NCBI GenBank assembly: GCA_014529385.2
Contig: CM043944.1
Span: forward strand, 170,036,740-170,100,739
Reading direction: 5' to 3'
DNA from: Adiantum capillus-veneris
Taxonomy: Eukaryota > Streptophyta > Polypodiopsida > Polypodiales > Pteridaceae
Length of the DNA stretch: 64,000 nt
Both the position numbers and the translations under genes were made by a program. Shown here in pieces: positions 21,060 to 33,493 of this stretch. Below the pieces are notes generated by a model that saw only the letters and a program-made list of their open reading frames with translations, did not search any database and was not told the origin of the DNA. The stretch's first letter is position 1, and the number at the start of each line of letters is the position of its first letter.

Positions 21060-22440
21060 AGGCACGTCCGACTATACCCATCAATTGAAGAGATGGAATT
21101 TCAAGCCCTGAAGAAAAGCCTACCACAGGTGGTCAAAGTGGATAATATGTGCACGATGTTGGTCCCATTGGTGTTGGTTAAAAAACAGCTAGTTGTGGTG
21201 GCTAGTTTGTCTTTGGTGTTTGGATTTATGGACAAAGTGCCACCACAAATAGAGCTCATCATATATATCCAACCCGAAGGTTCTCAACCATGGTGGAATG
21301 ATTGACTATATCCAATATCTGACCAAAGGATTTTACATTGTCTTGTTCAACGACCCTATTGCATCTGACAAAATCTTGGCTAAAAGCCCAATGTACCTTA
21401 GCTGCTTCCTTGTTTATGTGCTACCATGGAACCCATCCTTCAAATCTCCAGAAGCCTTTAAGGATATGTGCGTTGTGTGGGTTGATTTTGTCAATCTACC
21501 AATCTTGCATGGTATTCCTCTGTTTTTCCCAGTACACAAAAATCTAGGGACCGCGGCTAATAAAGTGTGCATCTATTGGGACATGCGTAAACCTCCTTCC
21601 AAAAGCATGGTAACTAATGTAGGGGCAGGTCTGAAAGTGGTCCCTCTTAGATTTGGCACGTTCTTTGGAGCATGTTTCAAGTGCAATGGGTTTGGCGACT
21701 TTGCTAGAGACTACCATCTGAATGGTAGTAGTGAAGATGAACCAAGGAAGGCAAAACAATCACAAGCAACCACATTCAAAGAACCGAGTGTGTCCAACAT
21801 GGAAGTTGAAGGAGAAAAGCAAGGAGGAGGGAGCGGTAATGAAAATGTAATCCCCAAATCTGGCAAGATGGACACTCATGTAGTCACCTCCAAGGACCAC
21901 TCAAGTGATGAGCCGAGCCTAGATGCAAACAATAGTCAAGCCACACCAAGAGTGCAATTTTTGGCGTTTCCTATGATCAAAAAATCCATGAAACCTCGGC
22001 AAAAAATTGCCCTTGCTTCTATCCCGAGGCAAGTGGATGAGGGCTGGCAACATGTCTCTGTAATTAAGTGCAAGCAAGTTAAAACATTGGTGCACAGCAA
22101 CTTCCACCGCAAGGAGAAACCTCTAGATTTTTTCAGGAGCCCCCCATTAAGTTGGGAAACTTTTTTAAGGATTTATAGGCCAAAAATGTAAGGGCCCTAT
22201 TCACCTCAGAGTTGTCTTCTTCCCGGTTGATTGTGGTGGAGGAGGGCAGCTTTGGTCACAATGGAAGTTCTCAAGGTGAAACGGAGGAGGGTAATGAAAG
22301 AGAGCTAGCTATGAATAGCTCTCCAGGCATGGAGAGTATGTCCCACTCTCCCCCTAATGGAAGACCTGCTAACTCAGTCATGGAATGTACAAGGCATAAA
22401 GTAGCCCTATAAGAGCACTTTGTCCTGGGAGGAGGTCTTT
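21060..22440 (+). pseudogene. LINE ORF1-like remnant (DUF4283 type with CCHC trace)
   Basis: The main open part is 21,298-22,191 (297 codons). KGFYIVLFNDPIASDKILAK, the WNPSF block and VDFVNLPILHGIPLFF follow the order of the DUF4283 domain found in plant L1 ORF1 proteins. A degenerate zinc knuckle follows (CFKCNGFGDFARDYH; the last His and Cys are replaced). Its tail is Ser/Lys-rich. Upstream (21,093-21,305) is the same protein in another frame. No ORF2 follows here; LINE ORF2 remnants occur at 34,305. Confidence 0.65.
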
Positions 22441-25400
22441 AAAAAATGCTACAAATTGTTGGCTAATCCAGGAGCACCATCTTGATGCTTCCAATTGCAA
22501 AAAATGGTTAAGGGAGGGTACCCACAATCCGTCACCCTCACCCCCCATCTTCTCCTTGGTTTTCTTGATAAGGTAAAGGAAGACAAAGATTCCACTGATC
22601 AGACATCGAAGGTAAATATGAGCAAATAATTTTCTGTCATTTCAGAAAATCGCAAAAAAATCATAAATAATCAGAGCAAGTACAAGTTTTTTAGAAGTCT
22701 TGAGTATTGTGTGGCTTATACTCGTCGATCAACGGTCATGGTTACCAGCAACCATTCAAGATTAAGTAAGACCTCAAGCATGGCCACAACAAGGCCATGC
22801 AAATGTGATAAATACTATTGAGACCGCATGCACCGGTCATGCAAGGCATGTGAACAGTAGGATATACTATTGTTCTAAAGCTTTTGATCACCGAGGTGCA
22901 CTATAATTTCAACACCTTTGTCTATGGGAGACCCAATTGGTTGACACGATCAAGAATTGTTCATAGTTGGGACAAAGGATCAAGGCTCCATCCAAAGACG
23001 TTCATGGGCATGGTTTGTGTAGCCCAACTAGAGCATGGAAGCTTTCACAACAAGCTTCCACTTGGGTTGAAAATTGGGCAAGGCACTCGGCAACTGGAAG
23101 TAGGACCTATATTGAAAAACAATAGATGTGTTATATAAACCAAGCAATGGTGTCTGGGAAAAAGAAAATTAGTTTTCTTCTTGATTGCAATTCATTATGA
23201 TATCAATACGGCAAGTCCAGCCGGCAAGAATGCAATGGACGTGTGTGTTTTCATAACATTTTTTCCATAATTGTGAAATTTGAGTATTAGCAAAAACCAA
23301 AGATGGGTGTGAAGACAACGGTCAATCAAGGCTTGAGTTAGAACCGGTCTTGATTAGAAGCATGGCTTCTCCCCATGCAACACTACGACCAATGTACCTC
23401 CACTAAGTACAATCATCAAGTTTGAGATTTCTTGTTTTCATGAGTTTTTTAGCTTTATGTATGATTTCATATTGTCGGAGGTTTCCAAGAGGTTAACTTT
23501 TGTTGCAAAAGCAAGGTTAATTGGCAATGCTTCAATATCAAGGAGATAGCTCTTGATCCAGGGGGGTCACAAAAAACTTAGCAATTGTCAATATGACAAG
23601 GCAATTGTCAGTAGGGCGCAAGGCATGTTACTAGACCTTTGCTAGGTACAAAGGTGTTTGGCATGACCATCTCTTTGTACTTTAAGAAGCCACATATGAC
23701 AACCATAAGCCAAGCATACCAAGGGTAATACAAACTCCAATGGTGCCAGATTGTAGAAAATTGGTAAGTATATTAAACTTAAGTTTCAAATCTTACAGAA
23801 TTACTTTACTATGCCAACTTGATAACCAAATGTTGCTTCCTTCATGGCAATAAGATGAAATTTGATCGCTAAGCTTACTGAGCTATCTGTCTCTAGATTG
23901 GGTAATCTAAGGATTTTCAATAAGATGTATGCTTTGGCAAGGCCGATTTTCTATGCAACCTTGACAAGGTTGATTTCTTTTACGTTGACGTTTCCGTGTC
24001 AACAAAAGCACATGTTAGCTAAGAGCATCCAAGATTTGTTCTCTCTCATCTCTCCTGGATGACCTTATGCAAAGCAAGGCTCCACTTTAGGGAATATTTC
24101 TTAGAAGCTTCCAAAGTTTGGAATATGCTGGTATCATAGGAACTTTGCGAAACTTGACAAGATGTCTACCCATTTTTTATTGAAGGTTGGTATGAACCAA
24201 TCCACGAGGGCATGCAACGTACATCCGATAATGCTAAATTCCTCACCATACATGGCTATGAGCCACATTCAAGCAATGGCAATTGCTCTCAGAAGGGCGA
24301 CAAGGTTAGAAAATTTCACGTTCTACTTGTATTTTTGTCTTTAAATTTTATTTTGAAAAAGATTTCTCTAATGTGCAAAGCAAAGTGCTTTGACAGACTT
24401 ACTGCGAGGCTTCTATTCCATGCCACAATACTATCCATTGATTTAGGATCAAGGATAATGGCACACAAGTTTGACACTAATAGGGTATAAGCTCACATTT
24501 ATGGTTTGCAATGACCAATTGTGATGTATCCATGCCAATATACATTGTGCAAGGCACGTATGGTATCTGCTCAAATTGTTGAGACTGTCATTGAAGTCAA
24601 GGGCTTATCACACTATTTTTTTGATATGCATGCATGGCATGCCAGTATTGTGGACTCATTCCACTAAAGCATGGTTTATGCTTTTGCTATGCAATCAGCT
24701 ACTCTGTTTAGAAGGAGTTGAGGCTAGTATATTTGCTTGTGTTCGTTGTATATAACTACAACGGCGGACAATTTTTGTGCACAAGGTGATGGCAATATAG
24801 ATAATGCTTTCTATGGATATCAAACAAGCATGGCCTTGCTATTAGGAAAATATTTCATGAGATGATAGGAATATATTAAGAAAGCCTCCCAGCAGGTAAT
24901 CTCTAGTTCCAAACTCAAGAGAATCTAGTATGACTACTTTTTTGGGGGTGTTAGGAGTCATTCTCTTCTGTTTGTGGAGAGATATGATACTTTTGATATT
25001 CAGTTGTAAATAAAATTCCAACTTAAGAAGAGCTGTTGCTTAGTTCTAGCACTGATTATATCTCTAAGAGTGGTATTTTCATGGATATGACCCAACTAAC
25101 ATACAATCACTTCAATGTTATTTGAAAGTCACAGTTTCATCTCGTCACAATTGTTATATCAAAAAAATAAGTTTGCAATCTTCCAAGGCATAGTGGACAC
25201 GTTTAAGTTCCAAAGTTGATTTTAATCACTAATAGACACAATAGACTGTGTTGGTCGTTGTTGGCTGCTAGGTTGAACAGTTTTCATATAGAGTCTAACC
25301 AAGGGGTTTTCCATTCTCAATTTTAAAAGGGTTTTGGATTGCAAAGGCAACACTCAAGGTTACCAATACAATACTTCTTGATTTTTACTAATTTTTCAAT

Positions 25401-26619
25401 TAGTGTTGCTAAGCATTCTTAGGTGGGAGATTTGATCATGTGCATTTGACTATGGGTAAGTGAACACCTTGTTCAATCCCCAAGCACACATCTGATTTGG
25501 TTTTATTATCAAATATAATTTGCTTGAATTTTTTACAAGTAGGATGTATACGCTTCTATGCTTTTATCCATGTGCACTTCAGAGACATGACACGGTCATG
25601 TATGATCAAAGTATTTTGGGTCGTAGTGTCTAAAATACATTTTTGCATTATGCATTTATGGACCTACATGTAGGGTTTGGTTTGGCACATGTTGTCACAT
25701 ATGATACAACATGGTCTAGGAACTCAAGGAGTTAAATTTAGCCAATGTGGAGTAAGGATAACGAGGGTCCCTCTCACTCATGTCACAGAGTGTTTACAAT
25801 TACCTCCACGCATAAGTACATCTCATACTTATAGTATGCTCTTTTTCAGACATCCTTATCAGAGACATGTTCCGCATGTGGAGAATATGAGTCTCTAGGA
25901 CTGACATCTGCGCTCGTTATTTCAAATATGTGTTGTGAAAAATTTCCTAGGTGCTGGTCAAATCCGTTTACTAGACCAATTTGAACACAGCATCAGTAAC
26001 AATTTTAGTGGCAAAAAATTATCGGATACTTAGTAAGACTTATTAAGGTTACAAGCATTGTTAAACAAATTTAACGGATGGTTTTTTATACACGTAAAAA
26101 AGTTATGTTCTGTTTTCCTGTTATACTGAACTACTTCATTTGGTACCTAGATGTGATGGATTTTCACATTCTATTATGGTCCGAATATGTTAGCATGGTT
26201 TTCACGTGGAAATTTTTTACGTATTTCCACATGTGCCATGAGAATAACATTAGCCATAATCATTGGCAAGTATGGTTATGGATATGGATCTATTTTTTAT
26301 GAACGCATGCACACTAGGTGTTATGGGCCCTAGTGCTCAACAAAGGCTGATTTGGAGCGGCATGCACATTCATGACATTATTAGCTTCTAAAGAATTTTT
26401 CACTCTATGTGCAATACCTCTATGAGATTAATTGTAGATCTATCAATCACCAATAGAGGTCATGGCTCGGTTTGGCTTCTTGTAGATGAGCTCACTAGAG
26501 TTAACCAAGATGGTTGTTCTTAAAATTACCAATTAAGCAATAATGCGAGAAATTATGATCCTTGTTTACCATTCCTTTGTTTTGGAGGATTGTTTGTACA
26601 CGATGGAGAAACACACCTC
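22441..26619. other. About 4.2 kb with no recognisable gene
   Basis: It holds only short domainless frames on both strands and no clear LTR ends, PBS or PPT. It is probably very old, decayed transposon sequence. I see no tRNA or conserved protein fragment in it. Confidence 0.5.
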
Positions 26620-26716
26620 AGTGCTATCAGCTATCTAGAGAGGATATGCACTTCACAAGTGTTAATCTTGTGCTAAAGGATATACTTAGTATTGCCAGTT
26701 ATCTTTGAGAGGATAG
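26620..26716 (+). repeat. 69-bp tandem repeat interrupted by Copia, and Copia TSD
   Basis: A 32-base sequence (ttcacaagtgttaatcttgt and 12 more bases) occurs at 26,652-26,683 and again at 33,503-33,534. With the Copia element and one TSD removed, the copies lie 69 bp apart. Their upstream flanks (cagctatctagagaggata and cagttatctttgagaggata) also match. The element's TSD gatag is at 26,712-26,716. Confidence 0.8.
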
Positions 26717-26812
26717 TGTTACCATATACATGTGGTAGTGATGTGTGTGAACACACTAGGACTGCCGAGGCATTTTTTCCCTCTGTAGGTTTTTCCCCCC
26801 GTGCATTGTATA

Positions 26813-27999
26813 TGTAACATTTAATGTCCTAAAAACTTGTGTGTAGCGGAAATTAGCATGAACATAGTGGGCATTTCATTAGAATAGATTCCTAATGAGA
26901 ATTACAAGAGTGCTTGGGTGGAGAGAGCAACAAAAATCATAACACCTAGTTAGATAGCATGAACAATACCTTCAAAAGAGAGAGAAATTAAGCTATTGAC
27001 AACAGTTGAGGACCGGATTTGCATGGAGCCGGTCCCCCCTCCAAAAGGCTTTGTATTATGGTTTCTCCCATCAAGAGAGACATTGTACAATACAATACTT
27101 TGTGTTCCTTCAAGACTAGTGCAATGAAGATGAAAGCTTCATGCACTAAGCAAAACACTTAGCAAACACAACATCAATTATCCACGGTCTTAGACCCAAG
27201 ACCTCACACACCTTCGAAGATGGTGAGAGCTACCAAAGTATGAGAGTAGATTGAGAGGAAGAAGGAGTATTCTTACGAGAAAGATGTACATCTCCTCACA
27301 TAATCACTCATATTATCATAGCCTAGCTTAGTAATTAGCATGGTAGAGGAGATGAGCATGCATTGAAGCTTGGCTCTTGGTTGGATTTGCATAACAAAGT
27401 CAAGAGTTGTTGGTGTAGGCCTCCCTTCTCACAAGCTTGGAGTAGGTGATAAGCTTTCCATTAAATCTTGAGAAGGAGAGAGAGTCTTCTTTACTTCACA
27501 CATGAGATTGTGTGAGTGTGTGTGTGATAATGCCTTGAAAAAATCAGCCCCCTCTCTCTCTTGGGCGACCCCTCTTGCTATTTGCTCTTGCTATCCTCTC
27601 ATTGGACCTCCCTAGGGCTAGCCAATGACAATTGCAACATAAGTGATAGCCTTTTGACATGTGTCCCCCTTTCCCTTTTTGTGAGAGCTTTAGGTAATTC
27701 AATAATTCAACTAAACTCTCCTTGGACCCCTTTGCCTCCTGGCCAATAGGAATCAGGCAAGCCATTGGGCTGCTGAATGCTCATTGGACCCCTTGGGAGA
27801 CTGTCCAATAGTCTTCTAGAGGACTTAATTCTCATTGGTTCTTTTATTAAGTGTTTTTAAATTAATTAAACTAGATTTACTCTAGGCTTATTCTCATTGG
27901 TCCACTTCCAAGGCCATCCAATAGGAATTGGGTACACCTTGTGGGCATCTGGGCTAGGGAGCTGACATGTGTCCCTCATTCCCTTTGTGTAAAGGGAGC

Positions 28000-28085
<86 letters not shown>

Positions 28086-28463
28086 CTTTCTCTCTCATCC
28101 CCTACAAGCTAGGCTCGCCCCCTCCTAAGTAGGGATTTGTAAAGACTTTTTTTGACACACACAAAGCATCCAATTCCCTCATGGTTGACCTTTGGACTCA
28201 TCCTTTGAATTTTGGAACCGTAGCATTTTGGAAGTCTTAATGGGATGAACCTTAGGGTCTTTTTAGCCCATTGTTGTACATGGCTCTTTTGCAGATGGCC
28301 CCCCCTTTGGATCCCTATTTTCCCTCCTTTGGATCCCTACTGTGGCCGGTCTGCTAGCTTAACCAATATTCTAGCTTTTTCTCCCTTGGCACTTCCCCAT
28401 ATTAAATGATCAGTTTAACATGAGAAAATCATTTAGGAGAATTAGATATTGATTATTATGACA
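26813..28463 (-). mobile_element. Solo LTR of Gypsy family G1 (1,651 bp), TSD GTATA
   Basis: It runs from tgtaacattt to attatgaca, with gtata on both sides (26,808-26,812 and 28,464-28,468). It shares long stretches with the LTR fragments at 1-325 and 5,473-6,248, including the gtcccccctccaaaaggct and cccatcaagagagac blocks. The orientation is minus, since the plus-oriented LTR before the PBS at 6,249 is its complement. No internal sequence is present, as expected after LTR-LTR recombination. Confidence 0.92.
28001..28084 (+). repeat. (TG)42 microsatellite
   Basis: Eighty-four bases of pure tg lie inside the solo LTR. The frame that runs through it (Cys-Val repeats) is an artefact. Confidence 0.98.
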
Positions 28464-28595
28464 GTATATACACCCATCACTCTAGGGCTATCTATCTTTC
28501 AATTTCACACTAAGTAATACACTTCTATTGTGTGCCTTGAGCTTTCGTCGTCTTCTCCAAGCTATGTGTGTTTCCCTGCAACCCTAATTTCAACA

Positions 28596-28610
28596 ATTGG
28601 TATTAGAGTA
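28596..28610 (+). other. Copia primer-binding site
   Basis: attggtattagagta directly follows the 5' LTR. It matches the initiator-Met type tggtatcagagc with two changes, which are mutations of the inserted copy. Confidence 0.8.
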
Positions 28611-28964
28611 GGTCATGTCCTCCTGGGCTTAGTCTCCAGCGTCGCCAGAACACCCTTGCTCCTTTTCTCAAATTTCAAGGAGATTTGGCAAGCATCAGCA
28701 TGTCAAAAAAAAGTTTGGGATAGGTCGTAGAGCTTGGTTTGCTCAAAATTTCATTTCGGGCTCATTTTGACCTCCGTTTCCACTACAACGAGGTCTGCAC
28801 ATGCAATTTTATCATTCTGTGCAAACTTTTTGTCAATGCCAATTATTGTATAATAGGTCCCATACAGTCTATTGTGTGTTGTGCTATATAGCACATGCTG
28901 GTATCACTCAGTTTCTCCTCATTTCGGGCAGTTTTCACATCAGGTGCATGCATTTTCCATGGCT

Positions 28965-29930
28965 GAACAAGGATGTGTTCAAGATGTTTGTTGCTGAGGA
29001 TAGATTGGATGGGAACAATTACCCTATGTGGGCTTACAGGATGCAACATGTACTTGTATCAAAGGGAGTTTGGAACATTGTGCAGGGCATTGATGTACAT
29101 CCTGGTACTATGGATGTAGGCGATGTTGAGGATGCTCCAAGATTTGCTGCCAGGATTGCTACTGTTAGAGTTGTTTTGCCTACGGTTGAGCAGGCTCGTT
29201 GAGATGTAAGAGATGCGCAGGCTCATGCATTGATTGCATTTTCTATGAAGCGCACTATCACTCCTCACATCCGCTCAACAAAATCTGCAAAATAGGCTCG
29301 GGATATTCTAGCAGGTCTTTATGCAAGCCGCAATGAGGCTAAAAGTGATTTGTTGCGTAAAGAGTTGGAATCAAAGATTATGCATGGGGAAGATGAAATG
29401 GACACTTTCTCTACAGGTGTCAAGGATGTTAATGAGCAACTAATTTCTCTAGGAGAAGTCATTTCTGACAACTCACTTGTGCAAATTGCTCTTGATGCTT
29501 TGCCAGATTCTTACCAGACTTTCGCTAGTACTTGGAGATTATGACCCAAGGAAATCCTGAAGTTGTCAGGTTTGATGCATTATGCACATCACTGTTTCAA
29601 GAGCCATTTTCTAGAAAAAACAGGACGAGGCAGCGTGCAGTTGAACAGGTTTTTATTGTAGCTCAAAGAAAAGGTGGGAATAGCAATGTAACCACTTCTT
29701 ATGGTTCTGTTGCGAGTGGCAAAACTTCTGTTCCTAATGCTTCTGCTGGCAGCACTTCTTTTGGCAATTCTAGTGATAAGGGCAAGAAGAAGATGCGTTG
29801 CCATTATTGTAAAGCTAATGATCAGTTGATCAAGAAGTATTCAAAATTGAAGGCAAAAGAGGCTAAATCCACTACAGGGTCCAATACAAGTGCAATGATT
29901 GTAGTCTTCTGTCAAAGGAGATTGTGATGC
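28965..29930 (+). pseudogene. Copia gag
   Basis: It starts at MAEQGCVQ-like sequence; its second frame reads NKDVFKMFVAEDRLDGNNYP. It continues MQHVLVSKGVWNIVQGIDVH, then an in-frame stop at 29,200-29,202 and another near 29,293, LRKELESKIMHGEDEMD, and a shift near 29,544. The zinc knuckle reads CHYCKANDQLIKKYSK: the His and last Cys of CX2CX4HX4C are lost. The related minus copy at 2,225-3,037 keeps them. The leader just upstream holds a 14-bp perfect palindrome at 28,881-28,894. Confidence 0.9.
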
Positions 29931-31330
29931 TGATGTTGATGCAAAATGGGCATTTAGTGCAGAGTGCACTTATGATCCTATTTTCCATGATGCATGTATG
30001 TCATTTGCTACAGATTCACATGTGTGGTATTTTGGCAGTGGTGCTACAAAGCACATTACCTCACATCGTGATTTATTTACCTCTATTGAGTTTGTGCCTC
30101 ATGGGAATACGATGACTTGTGCCAACAATGTCTCTTATCTTGTTCAAAGAGTTGGAAAGATTGTGCTTACTGCTACAGATGGCAGTTCTTCACACTTATT
30201 GATGCATTGTATGTACCTTGGATAAAAAAGAACCTTTTGTATGTATCTGCACTTGCTAGACTTGGTCTTGTAGTCAAATTTGTGGATGATAGATGTACAG
30301 TTCATGATATCAGTTTTGGTGATGAATTTGTTGCATCTGGCCTTTTGTGTCGTGGGATGTATAAGCTCACTTTGTATGACAAGTGTGGACAAAATTTTGC
30401 AAATGCAATTGCAAATTCAAGGACTGTTTCAGATACAAAATTGTGGCATGAACGTTTTGGTCATCTGAATTTTGCCAGTTTGCTGCGTTTGCAAAAATTT
30501 GATATGGTTGCTTCTATGCCCGCTTCTTGAAGCACCTGTCAAAAAGGTTTGTGAAGGCTGCATTTTGGGTAAAATGCAGCGTGCTGAGTTTCCAAAGGAT
30601 GGGCCAGTTCGTGCTACATGCAGATTGCAACTTGTGCATACTGATGTTTTGGGCCTTTGCAAACTCCGTCCTTGGGAAATTACTTGTACTTTGTGACTTT
30701 CATTGATGAATACTCTAGGCATGCATGGGTGCATCCATTGAAAGCTAAGTCTGAAGAGTTTATGTGCTTCAAGCAATTTCTTGCTATGGCTGAAAATGTC
30801 TTGAAATGTACTATGGGCACTCTCTGTTCCGATCGAGGGGGTGAGTATATGTCTCATGAATTTAATGCATCCTGTCTTGTTGTGGGATAAAACACCAATG
30901 TACAGTGCCATATACGCCTCAGTAAAATGGTGTTGATGAGAGGAAAAACAGGTTTCTTACAAAAATGGCACGATGTATGGTCAAGAGTCAAGCTTTACCG
31001 CATTTGTTTTGGCTTGAGACTATCATGTGTGCCTATGTACTCAACAGGTGTCCTACGAAAACATTGCAGTTTATGACTCCATATGAAACATGGCATGATA
31101 AAAAACCTTCTATTGAGCACATGCGTGTTTTTGGCTGTTTGGCTTATGGTTTAGTGCCACAAGTGCATCACAAAAAATTGGATGATAAGGCTGTCAAATG
31201 TACTTTTGTTGATTATAGTGTTGAAAGAAAAGGTTACAAGTTGTATCACCCACAAACAAAGGGTATTTTGGTCTCATGTGATGTTGTGTTTGTGGAAGAT
31301 TCTGTTCAACCTTTGCTGTCAGATAGTATT
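29931..31330 (+). pseudogene. Copia protease, GAG-pre-integrase and integrase
   Basis: The protease active site region reads VWYFGSGATKHITSH, with the catalytic Asp of DSGA changed to Gly. GAG-pre-integrase: KLWHERFGHLNFASLLRLQK. Integrase zinc and core: CEGCILGKMQRAEFP, first Asp in LVHTDVLG, second in LCSDRGGEYMSHEF. A frameshifted stretch follows near 30,890-30,960, where the QQNGVDER-type Glu motif can be pieced out only across frames. Then RCPTKTLQFMTPYETWHDKK and VFGCLAYGLVPQ. At least four frames are used. Confidence 0.9.
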
Positions 31331-32690
31331 GTAAGCTCACATGACATTTATGATAGTTTATTGCCTCTTTTTAGTGGTGGAAGTTCAAATGTAAATTCAA
31401 ATGAGGCAAATGTACAGTCTGTGGGGCTTTTTGAAAATGTTACAAATCAGCCTATTAGTGATGCAGATGTACATGATCTACTTGATGAGGAAAGGATTGA
31501 TAATGAACAGGCTAGAGTTATGCCAAAATGGCTGGTGCACACTTTGCATGATAGTAAATTGGATGCACCTTTGTCTAGTCGTACTCGTTTAGGTTCTCGC
31601 CATGCCTCTTATGCATCAGATTGTTATGCTTTGGCTATGTCTAGTTTATGTGATATAGAGGAACCTCTATCTTTTGATGAAGCACAAAATTCAAAAAATT
31701 GGATGGCTACCATGCAATCAGAATATGATGCACTTATAGAAAATGACACATGGAATGTTTGTGATTTACCTCCTGGAAAAAACGCCATTGGTACAATGTG
31801 GGTTACAAGTTGAAATGCAAGCCGGATGGTGAGGTTGATTTCCATAAGGCTCAATTTGTTGCAAAAGGCTATGCGCATCAAAAAGGCATAGATTATGAAG
31901 AAACTTTTGCTCCTGCTTGTCATATGACTACTACTCATTTTCTATGTGCATTGGTAGCTCATTTTGGTTGGGATGTACATCAATCCGATATTGTTACTGC
32001 TTTCTTGAATGGTGAGGAAGTCTATGTAACGCAGTCTCACGGTTTTGTCAAGAAAGGACAAGAGGACAAAGTGTGCAGATGTAAGAAGTCTTTGTATGGG
32101 TTGAAGCAATCTCCTTGTGCTTGGTATGAGAAAGCTGACACCCATTTGGTCAAATGAGGCTTTTGTAATAGTCCAACAAAAAGCACATTATATGTCAAGT
32201 GTAAGGGCGATGTACTTCTCATTGTTGTTCTTTACATGGATGATTTATTGATCACTGGTCCCAATGAGGCACATACTACTGAATTTAAGGCTAATTTGAA
32301 TGCTACTTTCAAGATGAAAGATTTGCGGATGTTGCATCATTACTTGGGCATACAATTTAAGCAGTGTGATGGTGGTATTGCCTTATGTCAGAAAAGTTAC
32401 ATAGAGACATTTCTATGTAAGTTTGGACTTGAGGATTGCAAACCTATTGCCACTCCCATGGAAATAGGTTTGAAGTTGAGCCTACATGATACTAGTGATC
32501 CTGTTGTTGTCACTCTTTACCAAACTGCTGTTGGCTACCTCATTTATGTATGCAACATGAGGACAGATATTCAGTTTGCAGTCTCACAGATCAGCAGATT
32601 TATGCATAGCCCAGGGTCTAAGCATTGGCAGGAAGTCAAGAGGATTTTTTGCTACTTGAGTGGCACTTTGCATCTTGGATTGTTTTAACC
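31331..32690 (+). pseudogene. Copia reverse transcriptase
   Basis: The linker leads to NWMATMQSEYDALIENDTW and NAIGTMWV, then a shift at about 31,800. RT proper follows: VAKGYAHQKGIDYEETFAPA, WDVHQSDIVTAFLNGE (first catalytic Asp), KSLYGLKQSPCAWYE, a stop at 32,155-32,157, then the catalytic VLYMDDLLITG (about 32,230-32,262) and MLHHYLGIQF. The order is diagnostic of Ty1/Copia. One shift and at least one stop inactivate it. Confidence 0.92.
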
Positions 32691-32699
32691 CAAGGGGGG

Positions 32700-33189
32700 A
32701 TCATTGCCGCCATATTTACATGCTTTTTTGGACTCAGATTGGACTGGTTGTTATGACACCCGAGTGTCCACAAGTGGTTTTTGTTTCATGCTTGAAAGAT
32801 CATGTATTTCATGGTTGAGCAAGAAGCAACCTATTGTGGCCACTTCAAGTTGTGAGGCTAAGTACAAGGCAGTCTTCACAGTTACGGTTGAGTGTGTACG
32901 GCTCAGACGCCTTATGGTTGATTTGAGTGTTGGACAAGACATTGCCAACATCATCTACAATGACGATCAGAGCACATTGGCAGTTGCGAGGAACCCAATT
33001 TTTCATGCTCGTACAAAGAACATTGAGGTGCATTACCACTATGTCAAGGAGAGGCTCTTAGCAGGAGAGATCAGCTTGGCTTATATGCCAATACATGACA
33101 ACCTTGCAGATCTTTTCACAAAGGCATTGTCTCGTGAGAAGTTTGAAGCTTTCCGCAAAAGTTTGGGCTTGCTCCTCTTTGTGGAATGA
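32700..33189 (+). pseudogene. Copia RNase H
   Basis: Open for 161 codons (32,704-33,189). The first catalytic Asp is in AFLDSDWTGCYDTR. It is followed by SWLSKKQPIVATSSCEAKYK (usual ...EAEY, so one acidic residue is Lys), NDDQSTLAVARNP and NIEVHYHYVKERL, ending near DLFTKALSREKFEAFR. The polypurine tract and 3' LTR follow within 80 bases. Confidence 0.9.
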
Positions 33190-33266
33190 TCCTGTCCTCA
33201 GGGCATGGCACTTCCCTTTACTCTTCGTGCGAATCCTCGTTCATCGCATCACTCCCAGGGGGGATT

Positions 33267-33493
33267 TGTTACCATATACATATGGTAGTGATGTGTGTGA
33301 AAACACTAGGACCCTCGGGGCATTTTTTCCCTCTTTAGGAGGTTTTTTCCCTCGTGCATTGTATATATGCCCATCACTCTAGGACTATCTATCTTTCAAT
33401 TGCACACTAAGTAATGCACTCTCTGTTGTGTGCCTTGAGCTTCCTTCGTCTTCTCCAAGTTGTGTGTGTTTCCCTACAACCCTAATTCCAACA
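33267..33493 (+). repeat. Copia 3' LTR (227 bp) with PPT
   Basis: PPT caggggggatt (33,256-33,266) precedes tgttaccata; the LTR ends attccaaca at 33,493. An inner word tgcattgtatata corresponds to the insertion site of the solo LTR in the 5' copy. Confidence 0.92.

Larger units (their letters stand above)
26717..28595 (+). repeat. Copia 5' LTR, split by an insertion
   Basis: The two pieces are 26,717-26,812 and 28,469-28,595. Together, minus the duplicated gtata, they make 223 bp, against 227 bp for the 3' LTR at 33,267-33,493. The join reproduces the 3' LTR order gcattgtata-ta-cccatcactctagg. Confidence 0.9.
26717..33493 (+). mobile_element. Full-length Ty1/Copia retrotransposon, TSD GATAG
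   Basis: The element runs from TGTTACC to CCAACA and is flanked by gatag at 26,712-26,716 and 33,494-33,498. Without the nested LTR (26,813-28,463 plus its 5-bp duplication) it is about 5.1 kb. Order: 5' LTR, Met-tRNA PBS, leader, gag, protease, integrase, RT, RNase H, PPT, 3' LTR, which is the Copia order. Several stops and shifts break the polyprotein, so it is no longer autonomous. Confidence 0.93.

Noticed and set aside
27941-28132. Cys-Val repeat frame
   Set aside because: Translation of the (TG)42 microsatellite.
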